Assembly (NCBI RefSeq): GCF_000143765.1
Contig: NZ_GL379770.1
Span: 1,948,903 to 2,012,902 of the forward strand
Source of the DNA: Sphingobacterium spiritivorum ATCC 33861
GTDB lineage: Bacteria; Bacteroidota; Bacteroidia; Sphingobacteriales; Sphingobacteriaceae
DNA: 64,000 nt
Reading direction: 5' to 3'
Below, in pieces: positions 1 through 8,527 of the stretch. Every line of letters begins with the position of its first letter. Positions within the stretch are counted from its first letter, which is position 1. Position numbers and translations under genes: made by a program. The notes beneath the pieces were generated by a model, which was given only the letters and a program-made list of their open reading frames with translations, did not search any database and was not told the origin of the DNA.

Positions 1-241
1 TAAAAGGTATTGTCTTGGTATAGTTGACAGATTCAGCATGTTTATCAAAACAACGGTGCAAATAACCCAGATGAGGAATAATATCTTTTACAATTTCTCC
101 GTCTGTGATCAGCTCCAGTCGCAATACACCATGGGTGGAAGGGTGTTGAGGCCCCATATTGATCACCATCTCCTGCGAACCGATCGCGGCTATCCTGTTT
201 TGATAATTGGTAAATGCCTGATTATATACTTCGTTTGTCAT
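1..241 (-). CDS. nuoD: NADH-quinone oxidoreductase subunit D (N-terminal part, cut by window edge)
   Basis: Only the first 80 or so residues are present; the gene runs off the left edge. The protein starts [14 protein letters not shown] and contains the [13 protein letters not shown] block followed by [13 protein letters not shown], diagnostic of the 49-kDa (NuoD) subunit of complex I, which with NuoB and NuoC forms the peripheral arm near the quinone site. The ATG at 241 lies 15 bases after the nuoC stop, so the two are co-transcribed on the minus strand behind pdxH. Subunits beyond NuoD would lie outside the window. Confidence 0.95.
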   Translation of the reverse strand, partial: MTNEVYNQAFTNYQNRIAAIGSQEMVINMGPQHPSTHGVLRLELITDGEIVKDIIPHLGYLHRCFDKHAESVNYTKTIPF

Positions 242-256
242 CGAATCAAAAGAGAG

Positions 257-751
257 TTAATTGATATTAATACCATGATACTGCTCCGGATCCTGGTAAT
301 CTTTACGTAGAGGAAATCCCTCCCAGTCATCAGGAAGCAAAATTCGTCTGAGATCCGGATGATCTGTAAAAAATATACCCATCAGATCGAATGCTTCACG
401 TTCGTGCCATTCGGCCGTTTTCCAGACAGCAGATACTGAAGGTAAAGATGGGAGAATCTCCAGATCCCGGCCAGCTGCCAGCTCTGTCTTCAGGGTGAGT
501 TGAAGCTGATATGGAATAGAAGCCAAATGATAAACTACGATAAATGTATCAGCCGGGAAATCATCTACCGCTGTAATGTTGGATAGAAAATCAAAATACG
601 TATCTGAAGAATCCCTCAGAAACTGACATACTTCTACCAGATTTTCAGGGCGTATATATAAGGCCGGTTGAAGACCTGTAGCTTGTTCTTTTACAATAAC
701 TGATCCGTCAAACTGGCGGATAAGCAATGCTTTAATATCTTCAAAGGTCAT
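257..751 (-). CDS. nuoC: NADH-quinone oxidoreductase subunit C
   Basis: The 164-residue protein carries the 30-kDa complex I signature WHEREAFDLMGIFFTDHPDLRR at about residues 114-135 and ends in the LPDDWEGFPLRKDY block typical of NuoC. It is a peripheral-arm subunit of proton-pumping NADH:quinone oxidoreductase at the inner membrane. It is a separate NuoC, not a NuoCD fusion, because nuoD follows as its own gene. It begins only 3 bases after the pdxH stop, so it belongs to that transcript. No nuoA or nuoB lies directly upstream, which is unusual for a complete complex I operon. Confidence 0.95.
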   Translation of the reverse strand: MTFEDIKALLIRQFDGSVIVKEQATGLQPALYIRPENLVEVCQFLRDSSDTYFDFLSNITAVDDFPADTFIVVYHLASIPYQLQLTLKTELAAGRDLEILPSLPSVSAVWKTAEWHEREAFDLMGIFFTDHPDLRRILLPDDWEGFPLRKDYQDPEQYHGININ

Positions 752-754
752 TTT

Positions 755-1408
755 TTAAGGTGCTAAACGGGTAATCTTCCAGGAATCTGAAACTTTCGTA
801 TACAATAAACGGTCATGAAGTCTGCTGCTTCGCCCCTGCCAGAATTCAACCGCTACAGGACGCACAAGATAACCTCCCCAGTGTTGCGGCCGGTCGATAA
901 CATCCTGATCTGCATACTGACGGTTCACCTCATCCACCTTACTTTCCAGGTAAGCTCTGTTTGGAATAGTCTTACTCTGTGGTGAAGCAATGGCTCCGAT
1001 TTGACTACCTTTTGGCCGGGACACAAAATATTCATCCGAATCTGATGAAGGAAGTTTCTCTATTAAACCCTCTATTCTGACCTGTCTTTGGAGTTCAGGC
1101 CAAAAGAATAAAAGAGCAACATGACAATTTTCCACGACTTCATGTCCTTTACGGCTGTTGTAATTAGTAAAAAAACTAAATCCATTGTCTTTCAGATCTT
1201 TCAGCAATACAATTCTGGAGGAAGGAAAGCCTTCTGTGGATACCGTCGCTAATGACATCGCATTTGGCTCCATTACTTCAGCATGTATCGCTTCATTAAA
1301 CCATTTTTCAAATTGTACAACAGGATCCGGATTAATCTGGTCTTCTGACAATTCATTAAGCGTATAATCCACTCGTATAGCTGCTATATCTTTATGTATT
1401 ATTGACAT
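755..1408 (-). CDS. pdxH: Pyridoxamine/pyridoxine 5'-phosphate oxidase
   Basis: The 217-residue protein matches PdxH over its whole length: an N-terminal lid, the FMN-binding SRIVLLK segment and FFTNYNSRKG block near the centre, a RVEG-like segment (RIEGLIEKLP), SRPKGSQIGAIASPQS, and a C-terminal FWQGRSSRLHDR with RLAP at the end, the classical PNPOx C-terminus. The enzyme is cytoplasmic, FMN-dependent, and makes pyridoxal 5'-phosphate in the vitamin B6 salvage and synthesis route. A TAAGTTTG box upstream gives it a promoter, and nuoC-nuoD follow within 3 and 15 bases, so it heads their transcript. No functional link between B6 and complex I is obvious. Confidence 0.96.
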   Translation of the reverse strand: MSIIHKDIAAIRVDYTLNELSEDQINPDPVVQFEKWFNEAIHAEVMEPNAMSLATVSTEGFPSSRIVLLKDLKDNGFSFFTNYNSRKGHEVVENCHVALLFFWPELQRQVRIEGLIEKLPSSDSDEYFVSRPKGSQIGAIASPQSKTIPNRAYLESKVDEVNRQYADQDVIDRPQHWGGYLVRPVAVEFWQGRSSRLHDRLLYTKVSDSWKITRLAP

Positions 1409-1430
1409 GATAGGAATAGTTGTCTATTTG

Positions 1431-1438
1431 CAAACTTA
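1431..1438 (-). promoter_or_regulatory. -7 box of the pdxH-nuoC-nuoD promoter
   Basis: On the minus strand this reads TAAGTTTG, a perfect match to the Bacteroidota TAnnTTTG element. It lies 22 bases before the pdxH ATG, giving a leader of roughly 15-20 nt. No clear -33 TTTG was found at the preferred spacing. Confidence 0.6.
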
Positions 1439-1543
1439 CTAAAAAAGCGCTCTTTTTTTATCTCCTTAATGTATTTATTGATTTTTTAAAGGTATATATT
1501 TCTCTTAATCACTATATTTATCACAAAGAAAGGAGATAAAGCA

Positions 1544-2113
1544 ATGTTTAATGAATTACAACCACAAAAAGGTAGTCTTTTGGTTTCCGAACCCTTTATG
1601 CTCGATCAGAATTTTAAACGATCTGTGATCTTATTAGCCGATCACAATGAGACCGACGGTACAGTGGGTTTTATATTAAATCAGCGAACGCAGCTTATGT
1701 TGTCCGATGTCTTTCAGGATGTAGAGCGGGAAGCTGACTTTCCGATTTATCTGGGAGGTCCTGTAGAATGTGAAGCGCTGTTTTTTATTCACAAGGCATA
1801 CGACCTGCTACTAAGTGGTGAACATATTATTGATGATGTATATTGGGGCGGCGATATAGAGTTATTACTGCGATTAGCTAAGGAAGAAAAAATCACCTCC
1901 GATGAAGTTAAATTTTTCATCGGATATTCCGGATGGAGTCCGTCCCAATTAGATCGGGAGATCAAAGAAAACAGCTGGGCTGTAGACAACAAATTTAATA
2001 AGGATCTCACGTTTATTACGGACGGAGAAGATTTGTGGAAACAGGCACTGATCAGTATGGGACAGAAATATGCCCATGTTGCTAATTTTCCGCAGTCACC
2101 GGAGTTAAATTAA
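1544..2113 (+). CDS. YqgE/AlgH family protein
   Basis: The 189-residue protein starts with GSLLVSEPFMLDQNFKRSVI, followed by GTVGFILNQRT and a central LGGPVE block, the hallmarks of the YqgE/AlgH (DUF179) family. The family is widespread and its biochemical role is not settled; AlgH was first named as an alginate regulator in Pseudomonas. A strong purine-rich Shine-Dalgarno (AAAGGAGAT, about 1526-1534) precedes the ATG, which is uncommon in this phylum and fixes the start. A TATATTTA near-match to the -7 box lies further upstream. It is monocistronic and convergent with dinB. Confidence 0.9.
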   Translation: MFNELQPQKGSLLVSEPFMLDQNFKRSVILLADHNETDGTVGFILNQRTQLMLSDVFQDVEREADFPIYLGGPVECEALFFIHKAYDLLLSGEHIIDDVYWGGDIELLLRLAKEEKITSDEVKFFIGYSGWSPSQLDREIKENSWAVDNKFNKDLTFITDGEDLWKQALISMGQKYAHVANFPQSPELN

Positions 2114-2196
2114 GACGGATCCGTAAATGTGATATAGTTAACCTGGTTCATTTTTCAAATATCTACCTCCGCTGTTCAGAGAGCACTTACCAGGCA

Positions 2197-3276
2197 CTAA
2201 AACAGTGTTAGCTGCCTGTTTATCTGTTGATCAGGATCTTCGCCCGTAAAATTCGAAACCCCGACGCCCAGTAAGCGGACTTTCATTTCGGCCAGTGATA
2301 CTTTATTCAATAGCTCAGAAGCTATCTGATAGAGTACCTCCTCGCCTGTCACAACCTCTAAAGACGTCATGCTTCGGGTAGCCTGACTAAAATCAGAAAA
2401 TTTAACCTTTAAGGTAACCGTCTTACCAGCAAGCTGTTTTGCATTCAACCGTTTAGCGAGGCGTCCAGACAACTCCTTCAGGATATCTTCCAGTACCTGT
2501 AGATCTGCAATATCCTGCGCAAAGGTATCTTCTACACTAATAGATTTTGTTTGCCGGTTAGGCTGTACAGGTCGGTTGTCTACACCTCGTACGATATTGT
2601 AGAAAAATTTGCCCGTTTTACCAAAGTGTCTGGTCAGTGCTTCTTGTGTCCACTGCTTCATATCTGCCCCTCTGTGAATACCCAGTTTTTTCATCTTTGA
2701 AGCCGTTACTTTACCGACACCAAAGAATTTTTCGATGGGCAGATGCTCCATAAATGCCACCACTTTTGAAGGCCCTATAAAGGTAAGGCCATCTGGTTTG
2801 TTAATGTCAGAAGCTATTTTAGCTACAAATTTATTGACTGACACTCCTGCTGATACAGTCAGATTCAACTCCTCCCGAATCTCCTGTTTAATTTGTCTTG
2901 CAATATCTATTGCCGATCCTATTCCCTGCTTATCTTCTGTAACATCCAGATAAGCTTCATCCAGAGAAAGAGGCTCGATTAAATCTGTATACCGGAGAAA
3001 AATTTGTCTGATCTGCTGTGAAACTTCTTTATATACATCAAAACGGGGACGTGTAAAGATCAGCTGAGGACACAATTGCAGTGCCTGACGCGAAGACATC
3101 GCAGATTTGACGCCATACTTCCGGGCTTCATAGCTTGCTGTAGCCACTACTCCTCTTCCGTCCGGAGATCCGCCAACAGCAAGTGGCTTGCCACGCAATT
3201 CAGGAAAGTCCCGTTGCTCTACAGAAGCATAGAATGCGTCCATATCTAAATGAATTATTTTGCGCTGGATTTCCAA
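2197..3276 (-). CDS. dinB: DNA polymerase IV (Y-family translesion polymerase)
   Basis: The 359-residue protein has the Y-family palm motifs: HLDMDAFYASVE with metal ligands near D11, and SLDEAYLDV with D106 and E107. It also has the fingers motif ASYEARKYGVKSAM, a helix-hairpin-helix region (FFGVGKVTASKMKKLGI) and a little-finger domain. The C-terminus ends QLTLF, a beta-clamp binding pentapeptide that tethers Pol IV to the replisome. It performs translesion synthesis at stalled forks. The start is a TTG at 3276; the next in-frame ATG would remove part of the catalytic strand, so the TTG is preferred. No LexA-type box was recognised upstream. Confidence 0.96.
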   Translation of the reverse strand: MEIQRKIIHLDMDAFYASVEQRDFPELRGKPLAVGGSPDGRGVVATASYEARKYGVKSAMSSRQALQLCPQLIFTRPRFDVYKEVSQQIRQIFLRYTDLIEPLSLDEAYLDVTEDKQGIGSAIDIARQIKQEIREELNLTVSAGVSVNKFVAKIASDINKPDGLTFIGPSKVVAFMEHLPIEKFFGVGKVTASKMKKLGIHRGADMKQWTQEALTRHFGKTGKFFYNIVRGVDNRPVQPNRQTKSISVEDTFAQDIADLQVLEDILKELSGRLAKRLNAKQLAGKTVTLKVKFSDFSQATRSMTSLEVVTGEEVLYQIASELLNKVSLAEMKVRLLGVGVSNFTGEDPDQQINRQLTLF

Positions 3277-3350
3277 ATTGTTTTAAGACAAGACCAAAGT
3301 AAGCATAAGTAGCTAAACAAAATTAGCCCTAAAATATTATTGAAAAAACT

Positions 3351-3358
3351 TATGTTTG
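3351..3358 (+). promoter_or_regulatory. -7 box upstream of the 79-residue gene
   Basis: TATGTTTG matches TAnnTTTG exactly and ends 10 bases before the ATG at 3369. It supports the short downstream frame as a transcribed gene. Confidence 0.5.
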
Positions 3359-3368
3359 TAAAAAAATC

Positions 3369-3608
3369 ATGGAACAATTCTTAAAGCTGATCAATCAGGC
3401 AGGACTAGCTTCTCAGGTGGTTACTGATCTTTCACTTGTGGTAGATGATAAACATATTACACACGGATGTATATTTAATGTAAAAGTAGACCGTAAGAAT
3501 TTCAAATTATTTGTTCCCTCTCCTTTGCATGAACCCTTGCTGGCTGATGGAAAAAAACCTTTATTGAAAGAAATAATTCAGATAAAAGAGGTAATGCTCC
3601 TCAAATAA
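3369..3608 (+). CDS. Conserved-looking 79-residue protein of unknown function
   Basis: This short gene encodes MEQFLKLINQAGLASQVV and so on, a soluble alpha/beta-looking protein with no signal peptide or membrane segment. No family is recognised. Support comes from a perfect -7 box 10 bases upstream of the ATG, an uninterrupted frame filling the gap between dinB (divergent) and the DUF6157 gene (convergent, 5 bases away), and normal composition. The segment FKLFVPSPLHEP suggests a compact beta structure, but that is only an impression. Confidence 0.6.
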   Translation: MEQFLKLINQAGLASQVVTDLSLVVDDKHITHGCIFNVKVDRKNFKLFVPSPLHEPLLADGKKPLLKEIIQIKEVMLLK

Positions 3609-3613
3609 CCGAT

Positions 3614-4027
3614 CTATACTCTTTTACTCCGCATAGCTCGTGTATGCTGCAAGGCAGGATCTTCCGACAACTTCTTGTATGCAGCTGTTTCTTTCCCATA
3701 TAATGCCATTTTTCCCGTTTCATCAAAATGGATACCCCAGCCATACAGCTTGGTCAATGGGGATGCACGCATACAAGCCTGTCCTTTGCAGAAAAAGTCT
3801 GCTCTCACAGACGGATCTTCCCTTTCAAAGCCATTCTTATCTGCATATAACCAGTAAAGCACATCATCCGAAGTGTATGCATAAGGATGAGCCAGAATAA
3901 GATCCAGTTGCTGCTGCGCAATAGTTGGTTTATTTCCCCTCTGCGGAGGAATTGTTCCGGTTATGGCAGTGCTGTCTTCTGCTACCTCAATAAAAGTATT
4001 AAAGTAGTTCGTTGTGTATGTTTTCAT
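3614..4027 (-). CDS. DUF6157 family protein
   Basis: The 137-residue protein (MKTYTTNYFNTFIEVAEDS, then GTIPPQRGNKPTIAQQQ and HPYAYTSDDVLYW) matches the DUF6157 family, small cytoplasmic proteins of unknown role often encoded beside regulators. The C-terminal half has FFCKGQACMRASPLTKLYGWGIHFD, with conserved-looking cysteines. Its start lies 29 bases inside the 3' end of the WYL regulator gene on the same strand, so the two are probably translationally coupled. The C-terminus AMRSKRV is strongly basic. It may be a target or partner of that regulator; this is inference from layout. Confidence 0.75.
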   Translation of the reverse strand: MKTYTTNYFNTFIEVAEDSTAITGTIPPQRGNKPTIAQQQLDLILAHPYAYTSDDVLYWLYADKNGFEREDPSVRADFFCKGQACMRASPLTKLYGWGIHFDETGKMALYGKETAAYKKLSEDPALQHTRAMRSKRV

Positions 4028-4994
4028 TGAGTTGCATCAGGTTTTCCATAGCTTTTGAGGTGAGTTCATGTACCCTCACTTTTAATTCCGAAGGTTCTTC
4101 AATCTCGGCCACATCTGCAAACATCATAAACCACCGGGCAAAATCTTCACACATATAAGCCGTCATAAAAGTCAGTCTTACCTTTCCACTCCCTACTTTT
4201 TCTTCAGATACGAATCCGTACGCATCCCGTTGCCACACTAAATATTTAGCGATCTTTGCATCCAGTGAGATGACTACTTTTCTTTTCTCTACATCCTGCC
4301 TTTTATGTAAAAACTCACTTATAGAAGGGTGTTCCATGTCAAAGGCATCTTCCAGCACATCCAATCGCTGTATACGATCCGTTCTGAACTGTCTGTAAGC
4401 CTTGCGCAGATAACAGTATGCTATCATATACCAGAATTTATTCTCGTGGAATATGCCCACCGGTTCTATAACTCTTGTTTCCGGATGTTCATTTTCAATG
4501 GTCTGGTAATGCATCCTGACTTTTTTCTTTCGTGATATACTTTCAAAAAGTACAGACAATGCATTAGGAACTAATTTATTCAGATTTTTGCTGTTGGATT
4601 GTATCAGTACCTGAGATTCCAGATTAGAAAGCAGGTCTTTTTCCATCGATTTGAGTACAGCTTTTATTTTGATTATAGCGGACGAAAAATGCTCCTGTAT
4701 ACCCTGATCTACATACTGCTGCATAAGCTTTTCTGCAGCCACAAAACTTGTCGCTTCCTCACGGGTAAACATAATCGGCGGTAAACGGTAACCTTCCATC
4801 AGGGAATATCCCGTCCCTGCTTCTCCAAAGATAGGTACTCCGGAAGCCTCCAATGTCCTGATATCACGATAAATCGTGCGTAAACTCACATTGAAACGGT
4901 CAGCAAGTTCCTGTGCCCTTACAACTCTTTTAGATTGTAACTGGATCAGAATAGCGACCGTACGGTCAAATTTTTTAGGCGAATCATCATTCAT
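3999..4994 (-). CDS. HTH and WYL domain transcriptional regulator (YafY type)
   Basis: From the ATG at 4994 the protein has about 331 residues. An N-terminal HTH_11 domain (FDRTVAILIQLQSKRVVRAQELADRFNVSLRTIYRDIRTLE) is followed by a WYL ligand-sensing domain (VGIFHENKFWYMIAYCYLRKAYRQFRTDRI) and a WCX C-terminal extension. WYL proteins are one-component regulators, some responding to single-stranded DNA or small ligands. A longer frame reaches 5051, but a TAACTTTA -7-like element at 5003-5010 would lie inside it, so 4994 is preferred. It overlaps the DUF6157 gene downstream and diverges from the MFS gene, which it may control. Confidence 0.9.
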   Translation of the reverse strand: MNDDSPKKFDRTVAILIQLQSKRVVRAQELADRFNVSLRTIYRDIRTLEASGVPIFGEAGTGYSLMEGYRLPPIMFTREEATSFVAAEKLMQQYVDQGIQEHFSSAIIKIKAVLKSMEKDLLSNLESQVLIQSNSKNLNKLVPNALSVLFESISRKKKVRMHYQTIENEHPETRVIEPVGIFHENKFWYMIAYCYLRKAYRQFRTDRIQRLDVLEDAFDMEHPSISEFLHKRQDVEKRKVVISLDAKIAKYLVWQRDAYGFVSEEKVGSGKVRLTFMTAYMCEDFARWFMMFADVAEIEEPSELKVRVHELTSKAMENLMQLNENIHNELL

Positions 4995-5121
4995 ACAACG
5001 TCTAAAGTTAAGGCTTTTTACATATAATGAACAACCTAATTTTTCTCCCATTATAGAAATGCCAATTAGTGTTTAAACAATATTTCAATAAATTTATGAC
5101 AAAAAACATCCCGAAGGAGTG

Positions 5122-5129
5122 TACCTTTG
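5122..5129 (+). promoter_or_regulatory. -7 box of the MFS transporter gene
   Basis: TACCTTTG, an exact TAnnTTTG match, ends 23 bases before the ATG at 5153. It lies inside the longest possible reading frame and therefore argues for the 5153 start. Confidence 0.55.
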
Positions 5130-5152
5130 CCCGCAAATTATTACGTTATAAA

Positions 5153-6337
5153 ATGAACAAAGGACTTATAGCTTTAGCATTTGGTGGTTTAGCAATCGGG
5201 ATGACAGAATTCACCATGATGGGCATCCTGCCGGATATTGCTAAAGATCTGAAAATAGAAATTCCTGTCGCCGCCAATCTTATTGCTTTCTATGCCTTAG
5301 GTGTAGTAGTCGGTGCTCCTACATTAGTTGCTTTCAGCTCTAAATATTCTCCAAAGAGTGTACTATTATTTTTAATGTTACTGTTCTTTATTTTCAATGG
5401 TCTGTTTGCGATCTCTCCGGACTATAACACATTGTTGCTGACCCGCTTTGTATCCGGATTACCTCACGGTGCATTTTTTGGTGTAGGTTCGGTAGTAGCA
5501 GCTAATCTGGCAAAGAAAGGTAAAGAAGCACAGGCTATATCCGTCATGTTTACAGGAATGACCATTGCCAATCTGGCCGGAGTTCCTATTGGAACATATA
5601 TCGGGCATCATTTTTCATGGCGAATAACCTATGCTATTATCAGTAGTCTTGGTTTACTCACATTCCTGACCCTGAGCATTTGGCTGCCGAGACTTAAAGC
5701 GAATAAAGACAGTAATATACTCAGCCAGATCTCTTATTTCAAAAGGTGGTATTCCTGGCTTATCATTGCGATAATCTCCATTGGTACGGGTGGTTTATTT
5801 GCCTGGATCAGCTACATTGCCCCGTTAGTTACAAAGGTTTCCGGGTTGGATCCGGACAGAGTTCCTTACATTATGGTACTGGTAGGCTTAGGTATGTTTT
5901 TCGGAAATCTGCTGGGAGGAAAATTAGCAGACAGCATTTTGCCTACCAAAGCCTCCATAGCTAGTTTTGCAGCAATGGCTGTCTGTCTCGTTATTCTGTT
6001 CTTTGTATCCCATATAGACTGGCTGGCATATGTAATGGCCTTTATTACAGGTATGATATCTTTTACAATAGGACCATGTCTGCAAATGATGCTTATCAAT
6101 AATGCTAAAGGAGCGGAGACATTTGCAGCGGCAGCAGGACAGGCAGCTTTCAATATAGGAAATACGTTCGGCGCATTTTTCGGTGCCATTCCTATTACAA
6201 CGGGATTGGCTTATAATTACCCGTCTCTGGTTGGTGCAGGAATGGCCAGCATAGGCGCTTTACTGACATTTGTATTCCTGAAAACCTATGTATTAAAGAA
6301 AAAAGACGTTGCTGAAAAAAGCGAGATTATTGCCTGA
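5153..6337 (+). CDS. MFS transporter, AraJ/YdhP-like exporter
   Basis: From ATG 5153 (MNKGLIALAFGGLAIGMTEF) the protein has about 394 residues and twelve hydrophobic segments, the usual size of a drug:proton antiporter of the major facilitator superfamily. The first helix with GMTEFTMMGILPDIA and the loop-4 region RFVSGLPHGAFFGVG resemble the AraJ/YdhP/PbuE group, inner-membrane exporters of sugars, nucleosides or drugs. The substrate cannot be read from sequence. A frame open to 5069 adds 28 residues that overlap the promoter box, so the shorter form is chosen. The divergent WYL regulator is its likely controller. Confidence 0.9.
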   Translation: MNKGLIALAFGGLAIGMTEFTMMGILPDIAKDLKIEIPVAANLIAFYALGVVVGAPTLVAFSSKYSPKSVLLFLMLLFFIFNGLFAISPDYNTLLLTRFVSGLPHGAFFGVGSVVAANLAKKGKEAQAISVMFTGMTIANLAGVPIGTYIGHHFSWRITYAIISSLGLLTFLTLSIWLPRLKANKDSNILSQISYFKRWYSWLIIAIISIGTGGLFAWISYIAPLVTKVSGLDPDRVPYIMVLVGLGMFFGNLLGGKLADSILPTKASIASFAAMAVCLVILFFVSHIDWLAYVMAFITGMISFTIGPCLQMMLINNAKGAETFAAAAGQAAFNIGNTFGAFFGAIPITTGLAYNYPSLVGAGMASIGALLTFVFLKTYVLKKKDVAEKSEIIA

Positions 6338-6411
6338 TCAGCGGGATTTTCTATACATATTTTCCGTTTATAAAACTTAACACATACGCCCTATTTTAAG
6401 TAAAAGGTACG

Positions 6412-6419
6412 TATCTTTG
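6412..6419 (+). promoter_or_regulatory. -7 box of mqnC
   Basis: TATCTTTG matches TAnnTTTG and ends 6 bases before the mqnC ATG at 6426, predicting a leaderless or nearly leaderless mRNA. Confidence 0.55.
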
Positions 6420-6425
6420 TAAGAC

Positions 6426-7550
6426 ATGAATATTAACAGTTTATTAGAACGTGCCTTAAATTTTGAATTCCTGTCCAAGGAAGAAGGCATCTATTTATAT
6501 CACCATGCTGCCACTGCAGACCTGACTTACGTAGCTAATGAATGCCGCAAAGTACAGGTTCCGCATGGAAAAGTGACCTGGCAGATAGACCGTAATGTCA
6601 ATACGACAAACGTCTGTATTGCTAATTGCAAATTTTGTAATTTTTTCAGACGACCGGGGCATGACGAAAGCTACATCACTGATATAGAAACCTATAAGCA
6701 AAAAATAGAGGAAACCTTCAAATACGGAGGAGATCAGCTCTTATTACAGGGTGGTCATCATCCCGACTTGGGGCTGACTTTCTATGCAGACATATTTAAA
6801 AAATTAAAAGAATTATACCCGACCCTGAAACTTCATTCGTTGGGCCCTCCTGAAATTGCACATATTGCCAAACTGGAAGGGATGACGCATATTGATGTAC
6901 TCCAACAGCTCAAAGAATCCGGACTGGATTCTCTTCCAGGCGCCGGTGCGGAAATATTAAATGACCGCGTCAGAAGGCTGATTTCTAAAGGTAAGTGCGG
7001 AGGTAAGGAATGGCTGGATGTCATGAGGGCAGCTCATCAGCTCAATCTGCCAACGTCAGCAACTATGATGTTTGGACATATTGAAACCATAGAAGAGCGT
7101 TTTGAGCATTTGGTATGGATACGTGAAGTTCAATCTGAAAAACCTCAGGATGCATACGGCTTTATTGCCTTTATTCCCTGGCCTTTTCAGGATGACGGTA
7201 CACTTCTGAAACGTTTGAGAGGAATCACAAATAATGTTACTGGAGAAGAATACATCCGTATGATCGCACTTAGCCGAATCATGTTGCCTAATATCAAAAA
7301 TATACAGGCTTCATGGCTGACTGTAGGCAAGCGCACCGCAGAATTATGTCTTCATGCAGGAGCAAACGATTTTGGATCCATCATGATTGAAGAAAATGTA
7401 GTGTCTGCAGCGGGTGCTCCTCACCGCTTTACATCCAAATCTATTCAGGACGCTATCCGCGAAGCTGGTTTTGAACCTCAATTGAGAACACAGACCTATC
7501 AGTTCAGAGATTTACCTGAACATATGGAAGAACAGGTAATCAATTATTAA
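6426..7550 (+). CDS. mqnC: Cyclic dehypoxanthinyl futalosine synthase (radical SAM)
   Basis: The 374-residue protein has the radical SAM motif CIANCKFC with cysteines at 64, 68 and 71 binding the 4Fe-4S cluster and S-adenosylmethionine. It also has the family blocks LLQGGHHPDLGL, LPGAGAEIL and SATMMFGH. MqnC catalyses the radical cyclisation of dehypoxanthine futalosine in the futalosine route to menaquinone, the main respiratory quinone of this phylum. The paralogue MqnE uses aminodeoxychorismate-type chemistry; the GGHHPDLGL and GSIMIEENVVSAAGA blocks favour MqnC. Other mqn genes are not in the window. scpB follows by 16 bases and may be co-transcribed. Confidence 0.93.
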   Translation: MNINSLLERALNFEFLSKEEGIYLYHHAATADLTYVANECRKVQVPHGKVTWQIDRNVNTTNVCIANCKFCNFFRRPGHDESYITDIETYKQKIEETFKYGGDQLLLQGGHHPDLGLTFYADIFKKLKELYPTLKLHSLGPPEIAHIAKLEGMTHIDVLQQLKESGLDSLPGAGAEILNDRVRRLISKGKCGGKEWLDVMRAAHQLNLPTSATMMFGHIETIEERFEHLVWIREVQSEKPQDAYGFIAFIPWPFQDDGTLLKRLRGITNNVTGEEYIRMIALSRIMLPNIKNIQASWLTVGKRTAELCLHAGANDFGSIMIEENVVSAAGAPHRFTSKSIQDAIREAGFEPQLRTQTYQFRDLPEHMEEQVINY

Positions 7551-7566
7551 AAAATAAATAAGTAGA

Positions 7567-8127
7567 GTGAAGGACGTATTACTCCATATAGAAGCTATTA
7601 TTTTTGCTTCTGAAGAAGGCATAACCCTCAATGAATTAAAGCAAGTGCTGGAAGATGCTTTAGCAATCAGTATATCGAAAGATGAAATAACTGATCTTGT
7701 TGATCGTATCAAAATAAAATATCAACAAGAAGATTATATTCTGGAATTAAAACTTATTAATAACGCTTATCAGTTTCTGACCAAACCGCTTTATCATGAA
7801 TCGGTCAATCAGCTGCAATCTCATAAAGAGAAGAAAAAATTAAGTCAGTCGGCTCTGGAAACGTTAGCAATTATTGCTTATCGTCAACCAATCACTAAAT
7901 TAGAAGTCGAACAGATCAGAGGTGTCAATTGCGATTACTCTATTCAGCGTCTGCTGGAAAAAAATCTCATTCAGATTACAGGAAAATCTGAAACAATCGG
8001 AAAACCGCTGCTGTATGGTACAAGCACGCAATTTATGAATCATTTTGGCATCAACAGCACAAAGGATCTCCCTCAACTAAAAGACATCGTCAACGAAGAA
8101 AACACAATCGGAGAAATTGCTGAATAG
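7567..8127 (+). CDS. scpB: Segregation and condensation protein B
   Basis: The 186-residue protein has the two winged-helix domains of ScpB: an N-terminal block HIEAIIFASEEGITLNELKQVL and the strongly conserved LSQSALETLAIIAYRQPITKLEVEQIRGVN, followed by GKSETIGKPLLYGTS. ScpB binds the kleisin ScpA and, with SMC, forms the bacterial condensin that organises and segregates the chromosome. The start is a GTG at 7567, 16 bases after mqnC. No scpA lies nearby. Length and ending are normal for the family. Confidence 0.93.
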   Translation: MKDVLLHIEAIIFASEEGITLNELKQVLEDALAISISKDEITDLVDRIKIKYQQEDYILELKLINNAYQFLTKPLYHESVNQLQSHKEKKKLSQSALETLAIIAYRQPITKLEVEQIRGVNCDYSIQRLLEKNLIQITGKSETIGKPLLYGTSTQFMNHFGINSTKDLPQLKDIVNEENTIGEIAE

Positions 8128-8299
8128 CACTTTCTCCAATTGTAATCTTTTGAATCAAACACAGCTCTTTATACAATTCACAACAGCTTCTTTTTCAGTA
8201 AATTAATTTTAAAATTATTTTAAAAAAAAGTTTTTAGTTATGATTTTGTTAGCTAATTTTACTGTGTAAAAACAACAATAAACAAAGCAAAAAAGGGAC

Positions 8300-8467
8300 A
8301 TGACTATGATGCAAGAGACAGCAATGGAAGTTCTAGAAGATGATGTGATTCTTTCGTTCAACGGACCTGAGGATGATTCAGATGATGACTTTGATGAAGA
8401 TTTTAATCTTGATGAAATCGATTCAATTGGCGAGTTTGATGATTTTGATGAGGATGAAGATTTCTAA
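8300..8467 (+). CDS. 55-residue extremely acidic protein
   Basis: The frame from ATG 8300 to TAA 8467 encodes MTMMQETAMEVLEDDVIL and then a run in which nearly half of residues are Asp or Glu, with few basic residues; the C-terminus is DDFDEDEDF. It has no cysteine and no membrane segment, so it should be a soluble, largely disordered polyanion. It sits alone between scpB and a strong terminator at 8528, and has a GGGACATG context. No family is recognised with certainty. Such tails can bind basic proteins, metals or nucleic-acid-binding partners; this is inference. Confidence 0.7.
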   Translation: MTMMQETAMEVLEDDVILSFNGPEDDSDDDFDEDFNLDEIDSIGEFDDFDEDEDF

Positions 8468-8527
8468 TTAAATAGATTACACTTTACCTATTTAAGCATC
8501 AAATTTCCACGAAGAATGGATAGCTTC

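Noticed and set aside
5069..5152. N-terminal extension of the MFS transporter
   Set aside because: It overlaps a perfect -7 box at 5122 and adds no conserved residues.
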